64,000 nt of DNA from Rhodococcus globerulus NBRC 14531 (GTDB taxonomy: Bacteria; Actinomycetota; Actinomycetes; Mycobacteriales; Mycobacteriaceae), in assembly GCF_001894805.1 (NCBI RefSeq), contig NZ_BCWX01000002.1, positions 992,001-1,056,000 on the forward strand, in the 5' to 3' direction. Both the position numbers and the translations under genes were made by a program. This document shows positions 56,480-64,000 of the stretch, piece after piece. The notes beneath the pieces are model-generated. The model was given only the letters and a program-made list of their open reading frames with translations, was not told the DNA's origin and did no database searches. Every line of letters starts with the position of its first letter. Position 1 is the first letter of the stretch.

Positions 56480-57268
56480 ATGGCACGTAAGCCGTTGATC
56501 GCCGGCAACTGGAAGATGAATCTGAACCACCTCGAGGCCATCGCCTTGGTGCAGAAGATCGCGTTCTCCTTGCCTGCGAAGTACTTCGACAAAGTGGACG
56601 TCACGGTTATCCCGCCGTTCACCGACATCCGTAGCGTCCAGACGCTGATCGAGGGCGACAAGCTCCTGCTCACGTACGGCGCGCAGGACGTCTCCGCTCA
56701 GGACAGCGGTGCATTCACCGGCGAGATCAGCGGCTCCATGCTGGCCAAGCTCGGATGCACCTACGTCGTGGTCGGACACTCGGAGCGTCGCACCCTGCAC
56801 GGTGAGACCAACGAGCTTGTCCTCGCCAAGACCAAGGCTGCCTTGAAGAACGACCTCACACCGATTGTGTGCATCGGTGAGGGCCTCGAGATTCGCGAAG
56901 CAGGCAACCACGTCGCCTACAACGTGGAGCAGCTCAAGGGTTCTCTGGCCGGCTTGAGCGCGGAGGAGATCTCCAAGATCGTCATCGCGTACGAGCCTGT
57001 CTGGGCAATCGGCACCGGTCGAGTCGCTTCTGCTGAGGACGCTCAGGAAGTGTGCGCAGCGGTTCGCGGCACGGTCGCCGAACTCGCCGACGCTGACGTG
57101 GCTGCAGGCGTACGAGTCCTGTACGGCGGCAGCGTCAGCTCCAAGAATGTCGGAGAGATCGTCGGCCAGGCCGACGTCGACGGCGCTCTTGTCGGCGGCG
57201 CGTCACTCAAGGCGGACGAGTTTGCCACGTTGTCTGCGATTGCAGCGGGCGGGCCACTGCCTAGCTAG
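56480..57268 (+). CDS. tpiA: Triosephosphate isomerase
   Basis: A 262-residue TIM barrel interconverting dihydroxyacetone phosphate and glyceraldehyde 3-phosphate. The catalytic residues are N10 and K12 (AGNWKMN), H100 (VVVGHSERR) and E172 ([11 protein letters not shown]), with the phosphate-binding [10 protein letters not shown]. The ATG is six bases past pgk. It ends the operon before a strong terminator; ppc and secG follow further on, as in mycobacteria and corynebacteria. Confidence 0.97.
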   Translation: MARKPLIAGNWKMNLNHLEAIALVQKIAFSLPAKYFDKVDVTVIPPFTDIRSVQTLIEGDKLLLTYGAQDVSAQDSGAFTGEISGSMLAKLGCTYVVVGHSERRTLHGETNELVLAKTKAALKNDLTPIVCIGEGLEIREAGNHVAYNVEQLKGSLAGLSAEEISKIVIAYEPVWAIGTGRVASAEDAQEVCAAVRGTVAELADADVAAGVRVLYGGSVSSKNVGEIVGQADVDGALVGGASLKADEFATLSAIAAGGPLPS

Positions 57269-57285
57269 CATGTGATCTGAAAAGA

Positions 57286-57328
57286 ACAGTGGGCGCGTAA
57301 CCGAAATGGTTACGCGCCCACTGTTTTT
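57286..57328. terminator. Strong bidirectional terminator after tpiA
   Basis: A perfect 17-bp stem (57286-57302 with 57308-57324, starting ACAGTGGGCGCGTAACC) with a 5-base loop is followed by TTTTTG on the plus strand and a T-rich stretch on the minus strand. It lies between the convergent tpiA and phosphatase genes. Confidence 0.92.
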
Positions 57329-57334
57329 GCATTC

Positions 57335-58117
57335 TCAGGCAACCAGTTTTGAGCCGAGTGCGTCGATGGTGTCGGCGGTGAGGCCGAGTCCGTCGTGCAG
57401 ATAGTTCTCAATTGACGAGTAGCTGGCGCCCACCTGCTCGAAGGCTGCACCGAGGTAACTCTCCTCGACGGTCAACATGACACGGACCACGTCGGCCCGA
57501 CCGATCGCAGCCGTTTGAGCAATACGCTCGGCAGCCGCGTCGACGTAAGCCGCGGAGTAGGTGTTGGTGAGCAGATAATCGTCGACGATGGTCTCCTGCG
57601 GAACCCCTGCGAGAGTCTGCAGCAACGCTGCTGCCCAACCCGTGCGATCCTTTCCGGCGGTGCAATGGAACAACTGGGGTCCCGGTGTTGTCGCGAGCGC
57701 GGTAAGCAATTGGGAGAACCCGGCGCGGGTCGCGTCGTCGGTCACAAAACTGCGATTGAGTTCGCGCATGAAATCCTGCGCAGAGTCGACGGTGCGGATT
57801 GCCAGAGCCGAGTTCTGAATTGTTCCCGGAAGGATCGGGATGTGTGTGTACTTGGCTGCCGAGAGAATGGTGTCCGGGGTTTCCGAAGCCTCGGCCTCGG
57901 AGCGAACGTCGTAGACGGCGGTCAGGCCCAACGATTCGACAACAGCCAGATCCGCCCCGGTGGGGATGAGGACGTTGGCACGGTAGAAGACACCGCGCCG
58001 CATGGTGGTCCCGCTTGATGTCGAGTATCCGTTTCCGGCGACATCTCGGAAGTTGTGGACGGAAGCGAGACGCGGAGTGCTCTCGTGTGTTGTGGGACCA
58101 GTGGTGTCGGTGTGCAT
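57335..58117 (-). CDS. Tyrosine/phosphoinositide-type protein phosphatase (MptpB-like)
   Basis: A 260-residue phosphatase of the PtpB family. The signature HCTAGKDRTG holds nucleophile C152 and R158. The N-terminal SVHNFRDVAGNGYS and GVFYRANVLIPTGADLAVVESLG are shared with mycobacterial MptpB, which removes phosphate from Tyr, Ser and phosphoinositides. No signal peptide is seen. It is a single gene convergent with the glycolytic operon. A physiological substrate cannot be inferred; soil relatives use it in unknown ways. Confidence 0.9.
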   Translation of the reverse strand: MHTDTTGPTTHESTPRLASVHNFRDVAGNGYSTSSGTTMRRGVFYRANVLIPTGADLAVVESLGLTAVYDVRSEAEASETPDTILSAAKYTHIPILPGTIQNSALAIRTVDSAQDFMRELNRSFVTDDATRAGFSQLLTALATTPGPQLFHCTAGKDRTGWAAALLQTLAGVPQETIVDDYLLTNTYSAAYVDAAAERIAQTAAIGRADVVRVMLTVEESYLGAAFEQVGASYSSIENYLHDGLGLTADTIDALGSKLVA

Positions 58118-58303
58118 CAGAACAAGCCTTCCGAAGGTAACGTCGCGTCACTTCGAAACTAGCGGGCCGGAAACTCGGCGTTGTGATCGGTACCACCGAA
58201 CGAGACAACCTGTCGCACGGGTATGTGGTCGGGTTAGCTGTGATCGCCTGTATGGTGTTATCGGTTGTAGTTGTCCCTATTGGATTGGTGGCCGTAGACA
58301 GAC

Positions 58304-58537
58304 ATGGAACTGTTCTTGGATATCCTGCTGGTCATCACCAGCTTGCTCTTGATTCTGCTGGTGCTGCTGCATCGGGCCAAGGGCGGCGGGCTGTCGAGCC
58401 TGTTCGGCGGCGGTGTCCAGTCCAGCCTGTCCGGATCGACAGTGGTCGAGAAGAACCTCGACAGATTGACTGTTTTCACCGCTCTGATCTGGGTCATTTC
58501 GATCGTCGGCATCGGCCTGGAGATCAAGTTCGCCTGA
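58304..58537 (+). CDS. secG: Protein translocase subunit SecG
   Basis: A 77-residue membrane protein with two transmembrane helices (LDILLVITSLLLILLVLLH and LTVFTALIWVISIVGIGLEI) joined by the typical glycine-rich KGGGLSSLFGGG loop. It assists SecYEG-mediated export. The ATG at 58304 has a weak ribosome binding site (GGTGGC). Position between tpiA and ppc matches other mycolata. Confidence 0.94.
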   Translation: MELFLDILLVITSLLLILLVLLHRAKGGGLSSLFGGGVQSSLSGSTVVEKNLDRLTVFTALIWVISIVGIGLEIKFA

Positions 58538-58561
58538 TCGCCTCCCATCACGTATTTCACA

Positions 58562-58589
58562 CAGAACCCCGCCATCGAGCGGGGTTCTG
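58562..58589 (+). terminator. Terminator after secG
   Basis: CAGAACCCCGC (58562-58572) pairs with GCGGGGTTCTG (58579-58589), 11 bp with a 6-base loop, followed by CGTTTCC. Confidence 0.75.
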
Positions 58590-58611
58590 CGTTTCCGTTG
58601 ATAATTGAACG

Positions 58612-61392
58612 ATGACCGAATTCGTCTCGAATCAGCATCGTGAAACACCACGCGAGGCCACCGAGCCACTGCGTGAGGACATGCGGCTTCTCGGCGGGAT
58701 CCTGGGGCAGATTGTTCGCGAACAGGCCGGCGACACCGTATTCGATCTTGTTGAACGCGCCCGGGTGGAATCGTTCCGAGTACGCCGTTCCGAAATTGAC
58801 CGCGCCGAACTGGTGTCGTTGTTCGCTGGAGTCAGCACCGCAGACGCTATCCCGGTGATCCGTGCGTTCAGCCACTTCGCCTTGCTCGCCAATCTGGCTG
58901 AGGACATCCACCGTGAGCGTCGGCGCGCCATTCACATCAATGCCGGCGAACCACCGCGTGACAGCACACTGGCCGCTACCTACCGCAAACTCGACGGTGC
59001 GGACATCAACTCCGCGACTGTCGAAGATGCACTGCGCGGCGCCCTTGTCTCACCGGTCATCACAGCTCATCCGACGGAAACGCGTCGACGGACAGTCTTC
59101 GAGACACAGTCTCGCATCACCGAATTGATGCGCTACCGCGAACGCACGGCGTTGAGCGTCGGGGAAACCGCGGACGTCGACCTGGACTTGCGTCGGCAGA
59201 TTCTTACTCTTTGGCAGACCGCGCTGATCCGGCTCTCGCGTCTACGAATCCAGGACGAGATCGAAGTCGGATTGCGTTACTACGACGCAGCCCTGTTCGA
59301 AGTCATTCCCAAAATCAACGCCGAAGTGCGCAAGGCGCTTCGCAGCCGGTGGCCCGACGCAGATCTCCTGCGTGAGCCGATCTTGCGTCCGGGTTCCTGG
59401 ATCGGCGGTGACCGCGACGGTAACCCCTATGTGACGGGGGAGATCGTGCATCGCGCGACGACCCGAGCGGCGGCCACGGCAATCGAGCATCACCTCGCCG
59501 AACTCGAACATCTAGAGCGCGAGCTGTCGATGTCGGCGCGGTTGGTCACGGTGACACCGGAATTGGATCTTCTGGCATCGACCTCGGGTGACGATTCGGT
59601 GTTCCGGGCGGACGAACCCTACCGTCGCGCAATCCGAGGAATCCGTGGACGCCTCACCGCCACAGGACTTTCCATCTTGGGGGAGATGCCCGCGCACGGC
59701 GGCGACTCCGGGCTGGAGGCATACCGCGAACCCGCGCAACTTCAGCACGATCTAGCTGTCATCGACACGTCACTGCGCCGCAACGGTGACGCGGTGATAG
59801 CCGATGATCGCCTCGAACGTTTGCGAGAAGCCGTGGAGGTGTTCGGGTTTCACCTCTCGGGTCTGGACATGCGGCAGAACTCCGAAGTTCATGAGAGCGT
59901 CGTTGCCGAGTTGTTGGCCTGGTCGGGTGTTCACCCGGACTATGCGTCGTTGTCGGAATCGGAAAAAGTGGACCTGCTCTCGGCGGAACTGACCACCCGT
60001 CGGCCGTTGACGTCGCCGGATGCGGAGTTCTCCGAACTGACGACCAAGGAACTGGCGATCATGCACGCCGGTGCCAAGGCAGTTCGAGTTCTGGGCGCCG
60101 GTGCTGTTCCCAACTACATCATCAGCATGTGCAGCTCCGTGAGCGACATGCTCGAGGCCGCGGTCCTGCTCAAGGAGGTGGGAGTTCTCGATCCGGGTGT
60201 TGGTGGTGAGCCGTCATGCCCCATCGGCATTGTTCCGCTGTTCGAGACGATCGAGGACTTGCAGGGCGGCGCGGCAACATTGCTTGCCACGCTCGACATT
60301 CCGATTTACCGAGCCATCGTGACGTCCCGGGGCAACAGCCAGGAAGTGATGCTCGGGTACTCCGATTCCAACAAGGACGGTGGCTACCTGGCTGCCAATT
60401 GGGCGCTGTACCGCGCAGAACTCGATCTGGTCGACGCCGCACGGAAGAGTGGAATCCGGTTGCGGCTCTTCCACGGTCGCGGCGGAACCGTCGGGCGTGG
60501 TGGTGGACCCAGCTACGAGGCAATTCTTGCGCAACCTCCCGGAGCTGTCGAAGGTTCGCTGAGGATCACCGAGCAGGGTGAGGTGATCGCAGCGAAATAC
60601 GCCGAGCCGCGGTTGGCTCATCGCAACCTCGAGACGCTCATCGCTGCGACGTTGGAGTCGACGTTGCTCGACGTCGAAGGGCTCGGAAGCGACGCCGAGG
60701 CGGCGTACACCGTTCTGGATGAGCTTGCTGCCCTGGCGCGTACCGCGTACAGCGAATTGGTCCATGACACACCGGGATTCGTCCAGTACTTCGAGGCGTC
60801 GACGCCGGTTGCAGAAATCGGGGCACTCAACATCGGTAGCCGACCCGCCTCGCGTAAGCAGACCAAGGCGATCTCCGATCTGCGTGCGATTCCGTGGGTG
60901 TTGTCCTGGAGTCAGTCACGCGTCATGCTGCCAGGCTGGTACGGCACAGGCGCGGCTTTCGAGCGATGGATCGACGGCAACCCGGAGCGTTTGGCGACGC
61001 TGACGCGTTTGTACGAGAAGTGGCCGTTCTTCCGGACTGTGCTCTCGAACATGGCGATGGTGATGTCGAAATCCGACATGGGCTTGGCGGCCCGCTACGC
61101 GGAGTTGGTTCCCGACGTAGAACTGCGTGATCGAGTCTTCGGCATGATCACCGACGAGCATGCGCGAACCGTTCGGATGTACAAGGAGATCACCGGCTAC
61201 GACGATTTGTTTGCTGACAATTCAGGCCTGGAACGTTCCGTCCACAACCGTTTCCCGTATCTCGAACCGCTCAATCACTTGCAGGTCGAGTTGATCAGGC
61301 GATATCGATCAGGTGACGAGAGTGACCAGGTCCGGCGCGGTATTCAGCTGACGATGAACGGCCTGGCCACGGCGCTGCGGAACAGCGGCTAA
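58612..61392 (+). CDS. ppc: Phosphoenolpyruvate carboxylase
   Basis: A 926-residue anaplerotic enzyme carboxylating PEP to oxaloacetate. The catalytic His is H153 in [14 protein letters not shown]; the lysine motif is [17 protein letters not shown], and the flexible loop [23 protein letters not shown] carries the substrate-binding residues. The C-terminus ends NSG rather than the plant-like NTG but is in the right place. ATG 58612 has only a weak upstream site; it lies 22 bases past the secG hairpin. Confidence 0.96.
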   Translation: MTEFVSNQHRETPREATEPLREDMRLLGGILGQIVREQAGDTVFDLVERARVESFRVRRSEIDRAELVSLFAGVSTADAIPVIRAFSHFALLANLAEDIHRERRRAIHINAGEPPRDSTLAATYRKLDGADINSATVEDALRGALVSPVITAHPTETRRRTVFETQSRITELMRYRERTALSVGETADVDLDLRRQILTLWQTALIRLSRLRIQDEIEVGLRYYDAALFEVIPKINAEVRKALRSRWPDADLLREPILRPGSWIGGDRDGNPYVTGEIVHRATTRAAATAIEHHLAELEHLERELSMSARLVTVTPELDLLASTSGDDSVFRADEPYRRAIRGIRGRLTATGLSILGEMPAHGGDSGLEAYREPAQLQHDLAVIDTSLRRNGDAVIADDRLERLREAVEVFGFHLSGLDMRQNSEVHESVVAELLAWSGVHPDYASLSESEKVDLLSAELTTRRPLTSPDAEFSELTTKELAIMHAGAKAVRVLGAGAVPNYIISMCSSVSDMLEAAVLLKEVGVLDPGVGGEPSCPIGIVPLFETIEDLQGGAATLLATLDIPIYRAIVTSRGNSQEVMLGYSDSNKDGGYLAANWALYRAELDLVDAARKSGIRLRLFHGRGGTVGRGGGPSYEAILAQPPGAVEGSLRITEQGEVIAAKYAEPRLAHRNLETLIAATLESTLLDVEGLGSDAEAAYTVLDELAALARTAYSELVHDTPGFVQYFEASTPVAEIGALNIGSRPASRKQTKAISDLRAIPWVLSWSQSRVMLPGWYGTGAAFERWIDGNPERLATLTRLYEKWPFFRTVLSNMAMVMSKSDMGLAARYAELVPDVELRDRVFGMITDEHARTVRMYKEITGYDDLFADNSGLERSVHNRFPYLEPLNHLQVELIRRYRSGDESDQVRRGIQLTMNGLATALRNSG

Positions 61393-61431
61393 ATAGCGGT
61401 CATTTTGCCCACGCCGGGAGCCTCCGGTGTA

Positions 61432-61464
61432 GTCGGTCGGCGTGACCATGTCATGCCGACCGAC
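61432..61464 (+). terminator. Terminator after ppc
   Basis: GTCGGTCGGCGTGAC (61432-61446) pairs with GTCATGCCGACCGAC (61450-61464) over 15 positions with one G-T pair and a 3-base loop. Confidence 0.7.
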
Positions 61465-61474
61465 CAGAAATCCA

Positions 61475-61491
61475 AATTGTCTCATTTGACA
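61475..61491 (+). promoter_or_regulatory. Inverted repeat and -35-like box before PucR regulator
   Basis: AATTGTC (61475-61481) and GACAATT (61488-61494) form a 7-bp inverted repeat containing TTGACA (61486-61491). A TAGACA downstream could act as -10, though spacing (21 bp) is long. It may be the promoter and autoregulatory site of the regulator gene. Confidence 0.45.
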
Positions 61492-61666
61492 ATTGGACGA
61501 CCGTTCATGTGGTAGACATCACATCGCCTGACGTAATCGGGAACGGCAGACGCAAGCGGCTAAAGTCCTCAATTCGGGCACCGCGGCGGGTTTCTCATTC
61601 CCTGACGCGTCGAGCCGCCGGCCATCGCGCCGCGCGACACTCTTGTCTCGAGGAGGCTTGTCTACG

Positions 61667-62926
61667 ATGTCCACTGCGCTGTTGAATACCTCGGGGCCGC
61701 TGATGCTCGGAGGCGAACCCGCCTCCACTGCGGTCCGCGACTTCGTCCCGCTGGCGGCCGAACTTGTGAAGAACTTCTCCCGCGCCAACGCAACCTTCAA
61801 AACCCTCAACCTGGAATCCGTTCAGGAGGATCTGGTTGCGGTGACCGCGCAGGGGTTGCAACTGGCGATCCAACTCATGGACCACAGGAAGCTGCCGACC
61901 GACCGCGACCTGGACAGTATTCACACCCTGACCGTCCGGCAGGCCCGCCAGGGTGTCCCGCTCAGTGCCATCCTTGCCGTAACAGACGAGGCCATCAGCG
62001 TCATTCGGAACCTTATCCTCAGCAGAGCGGGCGTCGAGGACTCTGCCAACCTCAAGGAGCTCAACCACCTCCTGTTCACAGTCGCGCAGCGCCTTCATTC
62101 ATTCATCTCGGTCAGCTATCTGGCGGCGATCCCTGCCGGCGCCCAGCTCGAGGGGAGCTCCGCCGGCGCCCTCGTCAAAGCCATGTTGGATGGAGACGAT
62201 CCCACTGATCTTGCGTTGCAGTTGGGTATCGAGCTCGCACCCCGCTATCTCGTTCTGCGGCTCCTCGTGAACCTACCGAAACCTCGGCCGGGGGCCAGGG
62301 ACGGCGCGCATCAGCGCCTGCAGGCATACCGTGATCTCGCCGCGGCACAAGCCAAGGTTGCTGCCCACTTCGGAGCCAAGTTGCTCGAAGCCCCGGCGCC
62401 GCAACGCGGCCTGGTCCTCATCGAGGGCACACCACACTGGGGGTTGGTGTGCCAAGTCGTGCGTCAGGCGACGGCCAAGATCGGGGTGCAGATCACGGCG
62501 GTCGGCGAGAATGCCGCACTCGAGGATCTCCCAGCGGCCCAGGCGACCACCCGCGAGTTGGTCCACCTCGTCCGGAGGCTCGGGCTGCCGGCGCAGTCAT
62601 ACCGGATGGAGGACCTCGCGCTCGAGTATCAATTGACCCGGACCGGCCCGGCGCGCGACAGCCTGATCGGCCTACTCAGGCCGCTCGACAGCAACCCTGA
62701 ACTGTTGCAGACGCTGTCCGTGCACTTGTCGAACGACCAGCACCGGCAGCGCACCGCGTCAGCGTTGGGCCTGCACACGAACACTGTCGACAACCGGATC
62801 AAGCGCATTGCACACCTCACCGGATTAGACCCGACTTTGCCCTCTGAGCTGCTTAAACTGCGTGCGGCGATGATCGCACTGACCTTTGTCAGCACCGACG
62901 TGGACATCCGTCCAGTGAAATTGTGA
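61667..62926 (+). CDS. PucR/CdaR-type transcriptional regulator
   Basis: A 419-residue regulator with a C-terminal PucR-type helix-turn-helix (HLSNDQHRQRTASALGLHTN then TVDNRIKRIAHLTGLDP, about residues 355-392), a middle CdaR/GGDEF-like region (ELAPRYLVLRLLVNLP; PHWGLVCQVV) and an N-terminal helical sensor region. The ATG at 61667 follows GAGGAGG. Such proteins are usually activators of adjacent genes. Here the next genes, starting 126 bases downstream, are four very short peptide genes with a promoter bearing direct repeats, so they are the likely regulon. The inducer is unknown. Confidence 0.85.
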   Translation: MSTALLNTSGPLMLGGEPASTAVRDFVPLAAELVKNFSRANATFKTLNLESVQEDLVAVTAQGLQLAIQLMDHRKLPTDRDLDSIHTLTVRQARQGVPLSAILAVTDEAISVIRNLILSRAGVEDSANLKELNHLLFTVAQRLHSFISVSYLAAIPAGAQLEGSSAGALVKAMLDGDDPTDLALQLGIELAPRYLVLRLLVNLPKPRPGARDGAHQRLQAYRDLAAAQAKVAAHFGAKLLEAPAPQRGLVLIEGTPHWGLVCQVVRQATAKIGVQITAVGENAALEDLPAAQATTRELVHLVRRLGLPAQSYRMEDLALEYQLTRTGPARDSLIGLLRPLDSNPELLQTLSVHLSNDQHRQRTASALGLHTNTVDNRIKRIAHLTGLDPTLPSELLKLRAAMIALTFVSTDVDIRPVKL

Positions 62927-62952
62927 AACCTCACATAACTCACTGGTAACAA

Positions 62953-63003
62953 CCCACTTTTGATGGCTGGACCCCACTTTTCAGTAGACAACCGGGATAT
63001 AAA
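62953..63003 (+). promoter_or_regulatory. Promoter of peptide cluster with paired direct repeats
   Basis: CCCACTTT occurs at 62953-62960 and 62973-62980, exactly 20 bp apart (two helical turns). TATAAA at 62998-63003 serves as a -10 box; the second repeat occupies the -35 position. This arrangement is typical for an activator binding next to RNA polymerase, probably the PucR-type protein. Confidence 0.6.
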
Positions 63004-63052
63004 AATGTGGCGCGAATCACCGCGCAGACCAGTAACGAAAAAGGGGAAAGAC

Positions 63053-63166
63053 ATGATCAACGGCCAGGAAAACGCCCTCCTCGGTGCCTTCTTCGACACG
63101 ATCCTGCAGCTGTTCAACGCAGGCAGCACCGGAACTGGCTCGACGAACGGCGGCGGCGTCGCCTAG
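63053..63166 (+). CDS. Small peptide 1 of QLFNAGS cluster (37 aa)
   Basis: A 37-codon gene opening MINGQENALLGAFFDTILQL and continuing FNAGSTGTGSTNGGGVA. It starts with an ATG after a strong AAGGGGAAAGAC site. The first 22 residues can form a hydrophobic/amphipathic helix; the tail is almost all Gly, Ser, Thr and Asn. No signal peptide, cysteine or known family. It shares the ILQLFNAGS core with peptides 2 and 4. A strong hairpin 12 bases after its stop suggests that it is made in excess over the downstream peptides. Confidence 0.75.
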   Translation: MINGQENALLGAFFDTILQLFNAGSTGTGSTNGGGVA

Positions 63167-63177
63167 GGACGCATTTC

Positions 63178-63211
63178 GTGCCCCTGTGCGAGATCCTTCG
63201 CACAGGGGCAC
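63178..63211 (+). terminator. Intra-cluster hairpin after peptide 1
   Basis: A perfect 14-bp stem (GTGCCCCTGTGCGA, 63178-63191, with 63198-63211) and a 6-base loop, followed by GTTTCTC. It probably terminates most transcripts or protects the upstream mRNA end. A second shorter stem CCCCC/GGGGG (63220-63224 and 63234-63238) follows. Confidence 0.75.
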
Positions 63212-63276
63212 GTTTCTCGCCCCCACGATCTGAGGGGGTGACCACACCGCCACCCCGCTTAGGCCAGGAGTAATAC

Positions 63277-63420
63277 ATGATCGCCTCACCAACGACCGGC
63301 GCTTTGGCCGTCGTCATGAACACCGTCCTGCAGATGTTCAACGCGGGCAGCAGCTTTCTCTTCACCAATAACGCTCCGCTCCCGGGCGGCGGCGAAGATC
63401 CCACGACGCCCGTGCCCTGA
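63277..63420 (+). CDS. Small peptide 2 of QLFNAGS cluster (47 aa)
   Basis: A 47-codon gene: MIASPTTGALAVVMNTVLQM then FNAGSSFLFTNNAPLPGGGE and a Pro/Thr-rich end (DPTTPVP). The ATG has AGGAG seven bases upstream. The segment ALAVVMNTVLQMF is strongly hydrophobic. It aligns with peptide 1 over VLQMFNAGSS. It lies after the hairpin, so it depends on read-through or a weak promoter of its own. Confidence 0.72.
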   Translation: MIASPTTGALAVVMNTVLQMFNAGSSFLFTNNAPLPGGGEDPTTPVP

Positions 63421-63464
63421 TCGATCTACCCGCTCGCACCGTAACGTCGCAGACAGGAATCATC

Positions 63465-63608
63465 GTGATCAACTCGCCGTACACCCAGGGCAGCCTGGTC
63501 ATCGACTTCGGCTCTCTTGCCAGCGCACTCGGTTTCGGAAGTGCCGGCCCGATCGTCTCGTTCGGCAGTGCCGGAAGCATTGAATTCAGTAGTGTCGGCG
63601 GACTTTGA
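63465..63608 (+). CDS. Small peptide 3, FGSAG-repeat (47 aa)
   Basis: A 47-codon GTG-start gene. It begins INSPYTQGSLVIDFGSLASA and continues LGFGSAGPIVSFGSAGSIEF, then SSVGGL. FGSAG appears twice at 9-residue spacing, with FGSLAS earlier, giving an alternating hydrophobic/small pattern suited to beta-strand or hairpin rather than helix. ACAGGAATC precedes the GTG. It lacks the QLFNAGS core but shares the INSP-like start and location with the other three peptides. Confidence 0.65.
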   Translation: MINSPYTQGSLVIDFGSLASALGFGSAGPIVSFGSAGSIEFSSVGGL

Positions 63609-63670
63609 CAGACCTCACTGTCTCCCACGCACATTCGTATCCACCCGCGAAACAGAAAGCAGGTCTTCCT

Positions 63671-63838
63671 GTGCCTACAATTCCGCTCACCGGTGACCCC
63701 GTCGTGATCAACATAATTGTCCAGCTTTTCAGCGCAGGCAGCAGCAATGCGCTCGCACTGGGCGGTGTCGGGAGCAGCGGTCTCGGTAGCACCGGGCTCG
63801 GCAGCTTCGACTCAGCGAGCATGGGCAGCGCCGCATAG
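63671..63838 (+). CDS. Small peptide 4 of QLFNAGS cluster (55 aa)
   Basis: A 55-codon GTG-start gene: PTIPLTGDPVVINIIVQLFS with AGSSNALALGGVGSSGLGST and an end GLGSFDSASMGSAA. The core VINIIVQLFSAGSS matches peptides 1 and 2; the tail has GLGS repeats. AGCAGG lies seven bases before the GTG; a TTG at 63605 would add 22 unlikely residues. It is the last gene before a long bidirectional hairpin. Confidence 0.7.
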   Translation: MPTIPLTGDPVVINIIVQLFSAGSSNALALGGVGSSGLGSTGLGSFDSASMGSAA

Positions 63839-63854
63839 CAGCCATCGTTCTGCG

Positions 63855-63914
63855 TGAACTGCTCCCCGAATCTCGGACTGACGAGTTCAGTTCTGACATT
63901 CGGGGAGCAGTTCA
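63855..63914. terminator. Long bidirectional hairpin after peptide cluster
   Basis: TGAACTGCTCCCCGAAT (63855-63871) pairs perfectly with 63898-63914 over 17 bp, with a 26-base loop. It lies between the peptide cluster and a convergent gene and overlaps the stop codon of the latter. Confidence 0.8.
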
Positions 63915-64000
63915 GTTCGAGTAGTCTCGTAGCGTAAAAACGAACCCGACTGCAATCGCGGCACCTGCCAGGACATACACCGCAATCCGCAACCATGTCG
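63912..64000 (-). CDS. C-terminal end of a membrane protein (partial)
   Basis: The minus strand carries the last 28 codons of a gene cut by the window edge: WLRIAVYVLAGAAIAVGFVF then TLRDYSN and TGA. One transmembrane helix followed by a short polar end is visible. The family cannot be named from this piece. Confidence 0.6.
   Translation of the reverse strand, partial: TWLRIAVYVLAGAAIAVGFVFTLRDYSN

Overview
The window is a stretch of actinobacterial chromosome, most likely Rhodococcus of the erythropolis type. The support is a GC-rich sequence with many GTG starts, ATGA/GTGA gene overlaps, leaderless promoters, a mihF-type integration host factor, an MptpB-like phosphatase and long stretches collinear with Mycobacterium and Nocardia. 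No rRNA, tRNA, CRISPR array or replication origin was seen. Genus-level assignment is inference from gene content and order.

Left arm (1-9.9 kb) is accessory: a TetR regulator with a TauD-type dioxygenase (minus strand) behind a perfect 28-bp palindrome, about 1 kb without convincing genes, a 39-residue membrane peptide, a decayed IS110-type transposase, an ArsR/SRPBCC pair with a 20-bp operator, a DUF1254/DUF1214 protein, a solute-binding lipoprotein, a 35-residue membrane peptide and another SRPBCC protein.

9.9-32.9 kb is housekeeping: shikimate genes aroC-aroK-aroB-aroQ, a convergent membrane protein, pepQ-efp-nusB, the PyrR-controlled pyrimidine operon (pyrR-pyrB-pyrC-PH protein-carA-carB-pyrF) with a GT87 mannosyltransferase gene attached, then mihF-gmk-rpoZ-coaBC-metK-priA. 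Chorismate, UMP, CoA, S-adenosylmethionine, guanylate and core RNA polymerase assembly are all served here.

32.9-41.1 kb is a second accessory block: a cobalamin riboswitch ahead of an orphan metal/cobalamin-type binding lipoprotein, a PadR regulator, glutathione peroxidase, a small orphan reading frame, a MarR regulator with an MFS pump behind a tandem 28-bp duplication, a TetR regulator divergent from a second MFS pump, and a secreted lipase.

41.3-61.4 kb returns to housekeeping: fmt-rsmB, a MmcQ/YjbR protein, rpe-ribD-ribE-ribBA-ribH-PH protein (pentose and riboflavin), uvrC-rapZ-yvcK-whiA, gap-pgk-tpiA (glycolysis), a convergent tyrosine phosphatase, secG and ppc.

The right end (61.4-64 kb) is the most unusual part. 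A PucR-type regulator is followed by four tandem very short genes (37, 47, 47 and 55 codons). Three of the products share a VLQLFNAGS-like core followed by Gly/Ser-rich tails; the fourth is built of FGSAG repeats. They sit behind a TATAAA promoter whose -35 region overlaps one of two CCCACTTT direct repeats spaced by 20 bp, with a strong hairpin after the first gene and a long bidirectional hairpin after the last. I do not recognise this as a described system. A set of small cell-envelope (possibly channel-forming or surface) peptides under a dedicated regulator is the leading hypothesis. The window ends inside a minus-strand membrane protein gene.
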